Assembly (NCBI GenBank): GCA_018398805.1 | Contig: JAGFBZ010000849.1 | Coordinates: forward strand, 2,707,001 to 2,771,000 | Source of the DNA: Hirundichthys speculiger | Taxonomy: Eukaryota; Chordata; Actinopteri; Beloniformes; Exocoetidae | DNA: 64,000 nucleotides | Reading direction: 5' to 3' | Notes under the pieces: generated by a model | Told to the model about the DNA's origin: nothing | Seen by the model: only the letters and a program-made list of their open reading frames with translations | Databases searched by the model: none | Translations under genes and position numbers: made by a program | Shown: piece by piece, positions 12,441-24,196 of the stretch | Position numbering within the stretch: position 1 is the first letter of the stretch | Layout: every line of letters starts with the position of its first letter

Positions 12441-14403
12441 TTTTCAAATGGTGTTTGTAAGAAACTTTTACGATCTTCTGTCAGACAATGCTCTGTAGTG
12501 TATTTCACTGCAAATGTCACATTCACACTGAAAGTCACATTGAAAGTGTGAATTATATACAAATATCAATGATTATGAGAAAAACTTCTTTCAGCTAGAG
12601 GAAAAGCTCCTCCATAACAATATTTTAATACACCTGTATGTCAAGTAAATGAGAGAAGAATCTTCATCCTGACCACCATCAGTCTGTGCTATACTTCAGG
12701 CACAGCCAGAACCTGTCAGTAATGAATTGTTGAAACTGCTGTAGGAATGACCAATGTCTAATAATGATTAATGTACAGCACCATAAAAATGCCATGCATT
12801 GTTGGTGTGCATGTTATGTCTAATGAAAGCTTTATGTAATCACTGATACATATGAATAGGGCTCATTCAGGTTCATTCCAAAGGAGCAGTGAAACTGTTA
12901 GGTTTTTTTTACTGTGTGACTAAAGTATTCTGCACTGCTTCCTCTGTCCAACTTCCTGAGTGCCATTATAACACTTACATGTGGTTAGCTTCCTGTCGTT
13001 TCTCGCACGTCTGTCTGACACAATTGTTGTTATATTTACAGAATAACCCATAATGCAGACGAAAAACAAGGTTTGACTACATGACAGACACTAGTAAAGG
13101 CTGAACAAACAGGAGGAAACAAGGCAACAAGAAGTATACAAAAATCTTGTATTAACATAACAACATGACCTCAAATGAGGCTTTCCTGAAGCTCATATAT
13201 CTCAACACAAAATATTCTGATGCCACAGACTTCATAATCAGCATATTCACAATGTGATACTATCACAATGTGATTAGTGTGTGAACACCTAAAATTCAAT
13301 GAAAAAACATTATTGGGGAACCTTTCAATATCAGTTGTCCCATATCAAGTGCATTTCATTCAAGGGTTATAGCTGCACCAGTGCAGAACTGTACATTCAT
13401 TATAGTGTCATTTTAATTTGACATGTTCATTAGCTTCATTAGTACTTCAAGAGACTCAGTTACCTTGACAGTACACTTCATTTAGTTCCTCCTTTTATTC
13501 CTCCTTCAACAAATACTAACATTGTACTGACCTTTAATGTTATGACTCATCTAAGCAAAATAATTAACACCCTCACATTAATTCATGATGGTTCTTTATA
13601 GAATAGCTCTTTACTAAATCTTATTGTTGCAACAAAATGTAAAGAAAACATTTCACATCTGAGCCTTCACACGATGCACAATGGTAAATCAGATGCTAAC
13701 ATATAATAAGATATGTCCTTTATCAGGTTGTTATTACATTTCCTTTCTTTGCTTTATTTCTCAAAATATATTTTCATGTTGCAGTGAATATAAATGACTT
13801 TGATTCATTAAATGTTTTCCATATTCTTTTGTCTCCTTTGTTAATGGTTTTCCCTGCCTTTAATACTGACACTGACCAGCTATCAAGCAATTTTTTCCCA
13901 CTCCCATCAAAACTTTCTATGTAAGAAGTAACCACAATGCATCTTACTTTCAAAGTAAATCATTTTTGATTTAGAACTTGACTTAAAATATTATTTACTT
14001 GCCAAATTAAATGCCTATTAGAGATGTTTTCTCATTTACTGTGATTTAGAAAAATTAAAATTTAATCAAATCAAAACCCCCCCAAAGAGACAAATCTACA
14101 CACAGTTTAATCATTTGTGAATTATAATCAAGTCCTTTTTAACTATGATTAAAAAAAAGTATATTTCCAGATCAACCTATATCACGGTATGTCACTTATT
14201 TTAAATATAAAATATAACAGTAAAACACAACAGGAACTTACGATGCATGGTTGCCCCCTGTTGCCGATCTTTTTTTTCATTATTTTTTTCTCAAAAAGTG
14301 ATCCTAATTAACACAAATTAATAAAGTAATCATATTACACAAACAAAAATATTTTTTTAAACTATATACATTTAATAATTTGCACTGAAATGAAGTTTCT
14401 CAG
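12441..14403. other. AT-rich, no gene recognised
   Basis: About 2 kb of AT-rich DNA with no open frame of note, no RNA gene and no element I can delimit. The segment GTTGCCCCCTGTTGCC at about 14250 recurs in the hAT element at about 16213, so part of an old hAT copy may extend this far left. Confidence 0.5.
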
Positions 14404-15342
14404 CAGCCCTTTCTTGTATCCACCTTAAAGGTTTTAAGACTGGTGGCGTCAGGCTAAACTTTAGCAAACTTCAGCAGTGTGGCAGCACTATAAAATTACA
14501 AAGACCGACGCTTCAACTGCGACTTTAAATGTGTGGACGGCTGAGATATCGCGAGGGGTAAGTAAGAAGAGAGTTTACAATACCACCAATCTAATCAGAC
14601 ACTTAAAAAAGCACCATCCTAGCAAGCAGGCTGAAGCTGCTGCCGACGGCAGCAAACGCTCTGTGAAACTTATAAAAGAAAGGACAAACTCCCGAAAGAC
14701 TCGGAGAAATACAGAAAAATCACAGAGCTAATCGCGGAATGTATTACCGAGGACGACCAGCCCATTCAGTATGTGGAATACAAGGCATTTAACCGGCTCA
14801 TTAATTACTTCGAGCCTCATTCCCGTCATTACATGCACGACAAAGGACACAAAGGTGCGCGAACATGTGCAGCGGGTCTTGAAAGAAGTGAAGTTAATAT
14901 TTTATGTTATTTTTATTCTGATGTGATTTCATTTATTGCAAAGACTTCTGCTAGTGTTTTCATTGCCTTAAACTGCTAGCCAAGTTCACCTGCTGCTATT
15001 TAAATGGAAGTGCTATGTTCTTTAGTACTGAGACTGTTGAACAGTCACTGTTCTGTAACTAAATGTGTTTTATAATAATTTTCCCAAACAAAAAAGAAAG
15101 AAAGAAGAGTGTTAAAATAAGTTATTGTTTATTTTATGAGATGATAAAAGCTATTAATCTCAGCTTGGATGCAGGCCTATTTATTAATGTACACAGGAAA
15201 TAAAATGCATGGGAAATTAAACTCTGTTTGCCCACTCAAAAAAAGTGAAATTGGATCGGGAAAAATCGGGAATCGGCCGATCATCAAAATTAAAGATCGG
15301 AAATCGGATCGGGGCCCAAAAAACGTGATCGGGACATCCCTA
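14404..15342 (+). mobile_element. hAT transposon relic with BED zinc-finger exon
   Basis: The right end, GATCGGGACATCCCTA at 15327-15342, preceded by repeated GATCGG motifs, is a typical hAT terminus. I could not find the matching left end, so the left boundary is approximate. The interior encodes transposase pieces: a BED finger at 14477-14731 and a downstream piece at about 14700-14910. No catalytic core is present. It is a truncated, inactive relic. Confidence 0.75.
14477..14910 (+). pseudogene. hAT transposase N-terminus (BED finger), frameshifted
   Basis: The frame opening at 14477 reads MWQHYKI and later NTTNLIRHLKKHHPS, which is the C-terminal half of a BED zinc finger with its two histidines. 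The residues where the metal-binding cysteines are expected read DASTATLNVW, so these appear mutated to serine or other residues and metal binding is probably lost. Around 14700 the homologous reading shifts frame and continues as KYRKITELIAECI, then YKAFNRLINYFEPHSRHYM up to about 14860, which matches the region after the BED finger in ZBED-like hAT transposases. The catalytic domain is absent. BED fingers bind DNA and can be domesticated, but the frameshift argues against function here. Confidence 0.75.
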
Positions 15343-15534
15343 GTTTTCAGTCAAAGTCAGCATGTAACATTCAAATTTTTTTTTTTAACTCACATAGCAT
15401 ATGAAAGATACAAATATCTTTGAACTTCACATCTGATATCTTAACAGGTTGTTCAATTTGATAAAATTGTGCTTTAAAAATGAAACGTTGTGCTGGCCAT
15501 CCATTCCATTTATGTGCACTAAATATGTAGAATT

Positions 15535-16415
15535 TAGGGATGGGCATTTGGTCGAGATTTATTCGTCGATCGTCAGGAGAATTAATGATTAACAATCGAT
15601 TAATCATTAACATTTTTATATTGAAAACTATCACAAATATTCTCGATATCGGCGTGACGTTTGTTTTCTCCTTTGGCCTGGTTGCTATGGCCCACGTATG
15701 CCCAGATGTGTTCAGTGGCCCGGATGTTCGTGGTCGAGAATAACGTGACATTTCCTGTTTCTTTTCTTTAAAAAAAAAACAACGATAATAAAAGAAGAGA
15801 TATCGAGGAGACTACTTAACAAAGACAATTTATATCAAGGCGCCAGTATTACAGGCTTTTTGTTTCTTAAAAGGATGCGATTGTTGTGTGCTCGATGTGC
15901 ACTGCAGCCCCTTCTGGTCCATGCTAACACCGAGTTGAGGCTAGGCTATGCTAGGCTAGGCTGAGATAGAGATGAACCGCCTCCACCGTCCTTTACAAGG
16001 CTTGGATGCACGCTTGTTCAAGTGATACATCATTGTCGTTGTCGATGAATTGTATTTGTAATTTGCATTGCAGTGATTGCAGTACACTTGGTCATTTTCT
16101 ACACGAAAATGGTCCCACGCCACATTTCGCCGTGATTGCTTTATGATTAGGCGATGACAGAAGCTCACATGTAACAACTGAGGCCAGCCAGGGTAGGGTG
16201 ATGGTGAAATGTTGCCCCCTGTTGCCAAATTTCTATCGGTGGCACATTGAAATGCATCGCATTGTTTGAGGACGTGCACTGATAACCTACATTCGGATTG
16301 TTTAAAAAAAAAAAAAAAAAAAAAAAACATTCGGTTCATCGACGAAAAATTAATTTCTTTGACCAAATTCTTAATGATCAATCATTGATTAATCAATTAA
16401 TTATGCCCATCCCTA
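15535..16415 (-). mobile_element. hAT element, 881 bp, with BED exon on minus strand
   Basis: Both ends carry a perfect inverted repeat starting TAGGGATGGGCAT. Flanking 8-bp repeats GTAGAATT (15527-15534) and GTTGAATT (16416-16423) differ at one base, consistent with an aged target duplication. Sub-terminal regions are rich in ATTAATGATTAA-like motifs. A 24-A run lies at 16304-16327. The minus strand keeps a BED zinc finger (separate entry), but the rest of the transposase is missing, so the element is non-autonomous. Confidence 0.9.
16019..16141 (-). pseudogene. BED zinc finger remnant of hAT transposase
   Basis: Within a 141-codon minus-strand frame (16381 to 15956), residues about 81-125 read SRRNVAWDHFRVENDQVYCNH and then CNANYKYNSSTTTMMYHL. 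This shows the BED pattern: an aromatic WDHF start, a CxxC pair at residues 101 and 104, and a histidine at 120. The second histidine or cysteine of the finger is uncertain. The N-terminal 80 residues, including a poly-phenylalanine stretch made by the A run, do not look like protein. In an intact transposase this finger would contact the element ends. Confidence 0.75.
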
Positions 16416-16699
16416 GTTGAATTATTGTGAAAAAACATAGTTTTGGAGGGAAAAACTTATTTTTGAGTATGTTATGAATAGAGAATGCCCAAATAATCAG
16501 TGCCAATGGGATGGTTTTCCAACTATTGGAATCTGAATAACTCGAGGCCGATGTCTACAAGAAATTATTAGCAGGCACACTTCACAATGTTGCAGAGACT
16601 TGACATGTTTTCAAGGTACCCATTGTTTGTCAAATATTTTGAGAGTATGAAGTTCTTTTGAAAGCATGACACTACCTTTCTGATCCTGCCAAAAAAGCT

Positions 16700-16925
16700 C
16701 AAAAAGTACTCCTTTTCATCATTTTGTATCGGCCTCCCGGCCCCTATAATGAGTTTCTGGCTGATTTGTCTAAATTCTTATGAGAACTGGTACTAAAGTT
16801 TGACAAGGTGATCATAGTGGGAGACTTTAATATTCATGTTGACATTGAAAGTGACAGTCTTAATGTTACTTTTAGTTCCTTACTGGATTCAACAGGGTTT
16901 TGTCAAATGGTGAAAAGGTAGCTGG
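16700..16925 (+). pseudogene. LINE endonuclease fragment (L2/CR1-like)
   Basis: A frame running from about 16709 reads LYRPPGPYNEF, then KFDKVIIVGDFNIHVD, ending LLDSTGFCQM near 16910. The GDFNIH motif is the hallmark of the apurinic-type endonuclease domain of non-LTR retrotransposons; the enzyme nicks target DNA to start reverse transcription. One in-frame stop (after LSKFL, near 16783) interrupts it, and the pieces are too short to be listed as a normal ORF. The reverse transcriptase C-terminus at 17763-18428 lies on the same strand and could be the other end of the same, largely deleted element. Confidence 0.85.
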
Positions 16926-17023
16926 TGAAAAGCTAGCTGTATTTCCTCATAACCCTTTGCCGTCTCATTTTTTCATGACATTTACAGGGGTTAAAGCAAA
17001 AAAAGATCTTCAGCCTTAACTTT

Positions 17024-17072
17024 TGTGCATGCGTGCGTGCGTGTGCATGCGTGCATGCGTGCGTGCGTGCGG
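17024..17072. repeat. GTGC/GCAT microsatellite
   Basis: A run of alternating purine-pyrimidine units GTGC, GCGT and GCAT of about 49 bp. Such sequence can adopt Z-DNA. It lies between two LINE fragments. Confidence 0.85.
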
Positions 17073-17366
17073 TGGAACGTGGTGGTTAACACGTGTAGCG
17101 TCTAGGATACTTTTGATATCAAGTTTTGCTGCTTAGCTTTGTCCTTGTCAGCTTACAAGATTACAAGATGACCTACAATCACAAGGTGACATGTTATAAG
17201 GGAATGTAAAATTCAGTCGGGCAGGATAAAATTTGATTCACAATCATTCAGTTAATGATTCATGACAAAGGACATCAATTGTAAATATTATGCACCATTT
17301 GCACTATTTATTTTGTAAAAAGATAAAGTACAACAGTGAACTGTAGATAATACTGGAACTCTAAAT

Positions 17367-17525
17367 GGTAAGTGGACTGCACTTATATACCGCTTTATCC
17401 ACACCATCAAGGTGCCCTCAAAGAGGTTTACATTGGCTTCTCATTCACCCATTCACACACACATTCATACACCAGTGCAAGGTGCTGCCAACCCACTGGG
17501 GGCAAGTTAGGGTTCAGTGTCTTGC
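17367..17525 (-). repeat. Dispersed teleost repeat, GTTCAGTGTCTTGC type
   Basis: The stretch from TATATACCGCTTTATCC through CATTCACCCATTCACACACA to GGGTTCAGTGTCTTGC is a familiar dispersed fish repeat, probably a retroelement 3' tail, here in reverse orientation. A diverged relative in the opposite orientation seems to lie at about 50205-50330, where GGGTAAGACTCTGAACCCCAAA appears. Confidence 0.6.
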
Positions 17526-17722
17526 ATACCTGTCAAGTTTTGGATATGAAAATAAGGGAATTTTCTGCCGCCCGCCGCGAGCAGTCCCACAATCTCAACC
17601 AAGCTCCAGTATCCCTTACATTTTTGGTGTACAAAAAAGCTAAAATCACAGCTACACTACTTCCTGAACTTCAGCCAGCTCTTTTGTTTCCTGTGTGCCA
17701 TTGTTGGACAAATTGATCAATC

Positions 17723-17762
17723 CAGGTGTGTCTGACCATTGCTGTGAGGTCAGACACACCTG
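17723..17762. repeat. Perfect 15-bp inverted repeat at LINE 5' junction
   Basis: The arm CAGGTGTGTCTGACC (17723-17737) is exactly complementary to GGTCAGACACACCTG (17748-17762) with a 10-nt loop. It sits precisely where recognisable LINE coding sequence begins, so it may have formed during insertion or by template switching. Confidence 0.9.
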
Positions 17763-18428
17763 AACCATTTGTGACATCAAGACTGGACTACTGCAATGCT
17801 ATTTTAGCTGGATGTCCAAATAATTCTGCTGCTGCCAGAGTTTTGACTGTTACTGCCAAGAGAGATCACATTTCCCCTGTTTTAGCTTCACTTTACTGGT
17901 CATCTGTTCAGTTTAGAATTCAATTCAAAACTCTCCTTACAGCATATAAAGCCCTAAATGGCCAGGCCTCATCTATCCTAAAAACCTTATTTTTCCAGAT
18001 CGGTCTCAGTCTGCTGGTTTATAGTTCCCAGAGTGTCCAAGTCCAGAATGGGAGGCAGAGCTTTCAGTTTCCAACCTTCTTTCCTATAAAACTCAAGAAC
18101 CAGCCGCCGGTCTGGATACGAAATGCTGACTCCGTCATGTCTTTTAAGTCTAAACTTAAAACTTCCTTTTTGAAAGAGCCTATGATTGATTGTAGTTTTT
18201 TTTTTTTTTTGGTTGTTGTTGTTGTTTTAAATTATGCTCATTTATACTACTTTCATTACACCCAGTTTGTACTTAATTTTACACCTTTATCTATTTTATC
18301 ATTGTTTTTAACTTGTGTTTACTTTTATTTGTCATCTGTTGCTGTTTTATGTTTTGTTTTATTCTGTGAAGCACTTTGAGTTACACTGAGTTTGAAAAGT
18401 GCTATATAAATGAAACTGAATTGAATTT
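17763..18428 (+). pseudogene. L2-like LINE, reverse transcriptase C-terminus and 3' tail
   Basis: The frame from 17726 reads FVTSRLDYCNAILAGCP, then ARVLT...RDHISPVLASLYW, FRIQFKTLLTAYKALNG and, further on, SFKSKLKTSFLK. This is the C-terminal region after the reverse transcriptase palm in L2-like LINEs of fish. It is 5' truncated. The middle (about residues 95-125) seems shifted out of frame relative to the family. The 3' flank, GAAGCACTTTGAGTT...GAAAAGTGCTATATAAATG, then TGAATTGAATT, is the typical 3' terminus. It is a dead fragment despite a 217-codon open frame. Confidence 0.9.
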
Positions 18429-19646
18429 TCAGGCCAGTGTTCAGACATTACATTCTCACTAGGGTGGCACCTTTTGCTGCTCCACACCACTACATGTCAA
18501 AAGACAATCACATGGCTAATTCACATATCAGGAGGCATGCTTTAGATGCCTTAGCTGATACTCCATCAACCACCATTTCTAAACCTGTATTCACATGCAT
18601 GTTGTTTGCACCCACCCTAAATATACAGTACATTTTATCAATAAATCAACAAACACGTGTATGCACGGAAAATAGATTAGCTAGAAAATAAAATACTTTA
18701 CTCAAGAAGAATGCATTGCCATAAGATTATAAATGTTTTCCCCAAGTGTTAACTTGCACAAAATGCTTGTTAACAAAATGCTTAAATGGAGATTCATTTT
18801 ACGGAGTGTTTTTCTTCTCTATTTATAGTGAACTGAATCAGACAACTATTTACAAATGTAAGCAGTAATGTTTGAGATAGGCTCTGAGTAATTTGTTAAT
18901 AGCTAAACCTAAATCTAAACAGCACTACAATTTGTTCAAGCATCCAAAAAATACCCTGTACAGATGAACATAATAAGTGTCTGTATTTTTCCACTCATCT
19001 TGTAGGTTGAAAATATGCTGGAACCTACACAGTCAAGTGTATACAGTTCCTTTGTTATTATATGGGCAGAGTAGGATGATTCCTCTCTCATTCTGTACTG
19101 TGATGTCATCTTTTACTCTGGTATGCTGGGACAGAAAAAGGTCTGTTCTTTATGTCAAACCAGCTCCCCTGAATTCCTTTTAGGAGCTCATTCCATCTGT
19201 ATGTTCTAATGAATGTTTTAAATTATGTTAATCTCAGAAGACAGCAGCATAATTCAAATACTCTTTACTGTGCTTTACTGTGAATCTGTATCATGACAAA
19301 CACACGTACACCTTTCAGTGTTACTCCTCTAAAGCCTTAATTCAACTTTGCTTAAATCAAATCAGCCCTCTACTTTGGTGATTTTCATGACAGATTTTGA
19401 GCCAGACTTTGATCTGGACCACATCCGTTGAAACTAAATGGCATGGCAAGCATAAACATCTACAGTACTGTATATGATAAAAACCATATGCATCAGGAAT
19501 GAACACCAACATTCCCACTTTCAGGCTGAAGCAATCCAGGAAGAAACAGAATCTGAATTTCCTCAGTTGGCCACTAGGAACTGTCTCCAAAACAGAGCAA
19601 ATCTCCATTGACTCCCATGTTAAAATGCCCAACTTTACAGCAGTAG
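18429..19646. other. No gene recognised
   Basis: Anonymous sequence between LINE and MITE. Short ORFs on both strands (up to 102 codons at 19357-19665) have no identifiable motif. Confidence 0.5.
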
Positions 19647-19648
19647 TA

Positions 19649-20066
19649 CAGTGATCCCTTGCCACTTTGCGGTTTTAATTCCACGGTTTTAGTTATTCGC
19701 GGATTTCTTTCAGAAATATATTATTAAAAAAAAATAAATCAAGAAATAATCGCTAAAATTCTGCGAAAATCCACCCCACAGCAGACAAGAGGCCGCAGCT
19801 GCCAGCGAAACATCAAACGATGACTCACAGCCTCCTGTAAGCAACACGGAGAAACGCAGACGGCCCAGCACTCTAGAATCTGTGCGCTGATTGGCCAAGA
19901 CGCATCACCCAAACATCACAGGATGTTGTGCAGAAAGACCACAGTTGAGCTTTTGTCTTGTTTCGCTGCAGTACCTCGCTACTTTTTTGCGGTGTTTAGA
20001 CATATTTTAAACCCATTATCTAGGCTCGGGGGGCTCCGGCTCCAGTTCGCAGATTTTGATTGTCAC

Positions 20067-20097
<31 letters not shown>

Positions 20098-20109
20098 AAG
20101 AGATCACTG
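19649..20109. mobile_element. Tigger-like (Tc1/mariner, pogo group) MITE
   Basis: A 461-bp element bounded by TA dinucleotides (19647-19648 and 20110-20111). It begins CAGTGATCCCTTGCC with a TTTGCGG and TTCGCGGATTT segment inside, and ends in the complement of CAGTGATCTCTTAGT. These features are usual for Tigger-type MITEs, which use TA targets. The interior is CpG-containing and non-coding. A pure 28-G tract at 20067-20094 lies next to the right terminal repeat. Confidence 0.85.
20067..20094 (+). repeat. 28-bp poly-G tract
   Basis: Uninterrupted run of 28 guanines inside the right end of the Tigger-like MITE. Such a tract could form G-quadruplex structures and is prone to length error, so the exact count may reflect sequencing or assembly. 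Confidence 0.9.
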
Positions 20110-20428
20110 TAAACATATTTACCAGCCTGGTACAAAAATCAGTTTTAGCCTCTATAGTTCGATTTCACATTGATGATAACTGTTAAGGGCATTCATTTTT
20201 TATACCACATCAGATAAAATTACATAAAAAGGAGCTAAATTTAGTTATTGGCATTTGATTGGCAGTTGGTCATTTGATTATATAAAGCAACAAAATGTAT
20301 AGCAGCTGACAATGCTAACAGAGCATCATCATATTTTAAATGGAATTAGTTTTTTTTGTGTGTGCGTGTTCTTTGCACTGAAAGACTGCTGTGACTGGTT
20401 GTGGTGGGTTGCTCTGGAAGGGTCTGAG

Positions 20429-20769
20429 TAGAGCTGGGCAGCAAAGCCTTAAATCATCATCACCATTAATTGAACATGTTATCTCGATTACGATTAATAA
20501 ACGATTATTTGAGCTTTGTTTTATTTTTTGCCCTCATAGATCACTGACAAGATTTTTGCTGCAAAATATTCTCAACTATTAAAACTGATATCTTTTTTGA
20601 ATTAAACTGTAATTTTAAAGTAAGTGGAAGGAAACACGCAAATTAACTGGGGTGATTTTTTTGAGTATTTCAAACAACTGAAATAAATCGACAAGTTGAT
20701 AATTAGTTCTGAATGTCATTTTCGATTAATTTTATTTTTTTTATATTATCATCATTTTGCCCATCCTTA
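20429..20769. mobile_element. Small hAT MITE, 341 bp
   Basis: The left end TAGAGCTGGGCA and the complement of the right end TAAGGATGGGCA form a diverged inverted repeat, with TTACGATTAATAAACGATTA-like motifs inside. Flanking 8-bp repeats GGTCTGAG (20421-20428) and GGTTTGAG (20770-20777) differ at one base. It has no coding capacity. Confidence 0.8.
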
Positions 20770-21265
20770 GGTTTGAGGACAAAGTAGCTTCACAGCTCCT
20801 CCAGCACATCTTGCCTGAAGCCAAGAGCCACGGTGGCTCATTTCAGGGCCCTTCAAAGTGGAAGTATGCTGGGACCTGCAGTCAATCATCCAGCAACTCA
20901 CAGGCTGAAGGTGGTAGGCTTGCCTGACTGCAACACATGTGTGAGGAGGGATAGACATTGAGAAAAAGGCAGATTCCATCAGAGCCCTGCTAGTCTTCAT
21001 TTCAGCTTTGGCAGCACTCATTTTGGATGTCAGTTCAGTAGCGACACTTGAAGTGAAGACATTTGGACAGATTTAATCAAAGTGAATAATATAGTAATAT
21101 CCTGAGCTAATATAAGCTAAAGTGGGTATGTTCCAGCAGACTTTTCAGTGCTGCTAGTTCTCCCCTTTTGCAACATGGCACCACATAGTATGAGGGAAAG
21201 TGGCCTTCAAAAAAAAAAAAAAATTTTTTTATCTTTCTTAACAGTGATATAAAAATTACCAGGCC

Positions 21266-21424
21266 AGGATGCCCTGGTAGAACAGTGGTTAGGGCAGGTT
21301 GCTACAGTCCTATAGTCCTCCTGCAGCAGCTGCAGGTTCAACTCCCAGCCTGTCTTCTCCGTTCTCTCTTTGCCCTGATTTCCTGTTACTCTCTGTCACT
21401 GTGAATAAAGGCCACTGGTGCTGT
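21266..21424 (+). mobile_element. tRNA-derived SINE, copy 3
   Basis: Same family as the copy at 10811. A well-kept A-box region GGTAGAACAGTGGTTAGGGC lies at about 21276 and a B box, AGGTTCAACTCCC, near 21329. The body has TTCTCTCTTTGCCCTGATTT and the tail AATAAAGGCCACTGGTGC. Confidence 0.88.
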
Positions 21425-24196
21425 TAATGTTGTCTCATTCATGCACATTATAAGTTAGATATTATCATCTAACCAATTAGATATAATCTATGTGCATCAT
21501 CGCTGACCTAACAATGCACCCATTATCAGAGTGTTGACAGCAAGCTAAAAAACTTCAGAGGAGGACATGTGTGAAAACACAGAGGGGCGCTGAGGAAGTG
21601 CGTCCTACAGGATTTCCTGCTGGTGAAGTGAGTGCTTATAGAATAAGGAAATTATAATCCCACATTCAGCTTTACCAACACGTTACCACTTCCCTGGGAG
21701 ATTTGTTCCTTGGCTTTAAAACACTGACTGAAGTGGAGCCAATAGTTCCAACAGATTAGAGATTCAACTCTCAGAGCAAAATAAAAATAGCCACATGAAG
21801 TTGTGCCCATGATACAAAGATGCAAAACCTAATGACAGTCACTTCTGCAGCACTCTCCCTTGACACATTTAATTATGTCCATGAAGACCACAAGGAAGGT
21901 TAAGTTCAGTTTAGGCTACAGCAGTTTATCTGAGTTAGTTTCAGCATTTCTCCTGTGAATGGGTTTGTTCATGTTTTAGTTGTAATTGCACTATTGTGTA
22001 AAACTGAACTGTTCGCAACTGCCTGCTTGGGCATAATCATTGCTCTTTGGAACTATTTTCTGTTGTTCCTCTGGTTTGTGTCATATGACATAATAAATTA
22101 CATCACATTTAGTATGTGATACATTCATACTTTAGGAATGTATAACATGTAAATTTGCTGTATAAATTGTTTAGTAGTAATGGAAGTGTTTCTGGAAAAC
22201 AAATGCTATTAGATGGGCTATGTTCCCTTACCATAAAATCTAGATTAAAATAAAAGGTTAAAATACATTTAGATATTGTTCCTTTGTTCCATTAGACGGA
22301 GCAGTAAAAAATGAGCTAATATCAAAATCAGCACATATCTTTCTGCTTTCATATATGCCAAGTTAGTGTGTTAGTGTTTTGCTTGTTTGATTGATTGTTT
22401 GTTTTTACATGTCTGCAAACTAACTTGTGCCTAAGGTCTTTGTTAAGAGGAGCAGCTTAAACTTGGGCTCAACAAAAGAATAAAAACCATGGCTCCACCC
22501 AGGAATGAATAATGACTTCCTCTCTCAACTTAAAGCTGTGTTCAGATTTGAGCTCCAGTTCAAATTTATTTCCCTCTTACTGCTCTGCTTAGAGAATTGA
22601 GCAATAAGGGAACATGTTTAGCCATGAGACAGATTTAAGAAAGAAAAAAAAAAAGCAGTCACCTTTTATATACAGAATTTCTCAGAAGTGATTGGATGGG
22701 TGCTAATGTCATATCAAACTTAAGTAGCAGGATATTCATTGCAGGCTAACATCATGATTTCTCAAAACAACACTCTAGCTGTGGGAAAATATGCGATTTT
22801 AGCCCAATTTTGAGATTTCCTGTCTGGCAGTTATTATGGCCACCCTTTTTCTTATCTTAACTTGCTCTTTGCAATGAGTGATTACAAGACAAAAACTCCT
22901 AATACAAAATGAGATGTTGAGATAACCAGTCATATAGTCAGTTTTTACATGTGAAATCAGCCCACTTTTGCTCATTTTTTTTTTTTACCAACACCAAAAA
23001 TGCCTTTTCAGTTCCTCGTTTAAAATATGTGGCAGTAGCTGAAGTCTAGGACAATGTCACTTATAATGCACAATGTGAAACAACTACAACTGGTATATTT
23101 CTAGCAGTTGAGATGTGACATCATCTGGAAAGTTCAACATCAGTCAAATTTCCATTCAAAGACGTAAACCCAGAAGAAAGATCAACAGCAGTCAAAGTTT
23201 TCTTTTAGCTTCTTGTCATGAAATTACACTCAGCGGTTTTAAGAGCTGCTGTCAGCATATAGACAGTGACATGCACTTAACGCTCTCATGTGGTTTACAT
23301 CTTTGATTTTTTTACTCCATTTAGAACAGTGAATCGCTGACTGAGGCTTAAGCTTGCCTGCTGGTTTACATGAGTTGATAAATTGCAAGAGTTCCATCCA
23401 AACTTTATACAGCATCCAAGACATGATCCCCAGCAAGCCCACAAATCTCCTTTCCATTACTTTCCAGCAAGGTATGGCATACAAGAAAAATGCTATTATA
23501 CCAGAGATCCACTGATGCAGACAAAGGAATGTCCCTTTTCTAAGCAGGCCCCTCTTTTTAAAACACTGCACCAGGTTAAGCTGATGTGGACACAACAAAT
23601 TCAGTGCATGCTAACTGTTGGTTTCAGTTGTTATCTCATAGACACTGCCCTCAAGCTGACTAAGATTACTTTATCAATGATACACACAAATCACAAAAAC
23701 ATCACAAACCCAATGGCCATTATGCTTCTACAATAATTCATCCAGTAACAAATGCTTTGTAAGAAAAACTGTATAGAGGCCCAGCTGTCCCAACAAGAGT
23801 GCTCTTCAGAAAACTTTCAGGTGATCCACTGATGGAATAATCGCATGATCCAATGAGTGCTTTAAAAATTGAAGCACTCAGCGAAATAGTATATCTTTTG
23901 CTCAACTCAAACTGCTATTAGCCTCTCTGGATTGGGATACATTAAATAGTAATAACAACACATCAATAATTCTGCCTCATCCTGAACTGAAGAGTTGTTC
24001 TGTACTGAAAACATGCTGTTTAGTAACAACACTGGAGCAGTGTAGCCACAAGAGGGACCAGTTAAAACGTAAGAGATGAAAAGTGTAACGTTCTCAATAC
24101 AACTTTCTCGGTCCTGATGAAGTGTACAAATAATCAGTACTTGTGAGATTCACACAATACCTCATGCAACTTCGGTGAATCACTCGGGATACCTAC
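21425..24196. other. No exon recognised; probable intron of minus-strand gene
   Basis: If the exon at 24197-24369 is real, the gene runs toward lower coordinates and this stretch is intron. A 119-codon minus-strand ORF at 23239-23598 and an overlapping 117-codon plus-strand ORF have no recognisable domain. No mobile element with clear ends is seen. Confidence 0.45.

Noticed and set aside
16304..16381. Poly-phenylalanine N-terminus of the 141-codon minus ORF
   Set aside because: Produced by an A-run; only the BED-finger part downstream is meaningful.
23239..23736. Overlapping ORFs of 119 (minus) and 117 (plus) codons
   Set aside because: Both strands are open over the same bases, neither has a known motif, and splice or start context is lacking. 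One or both must be chance.
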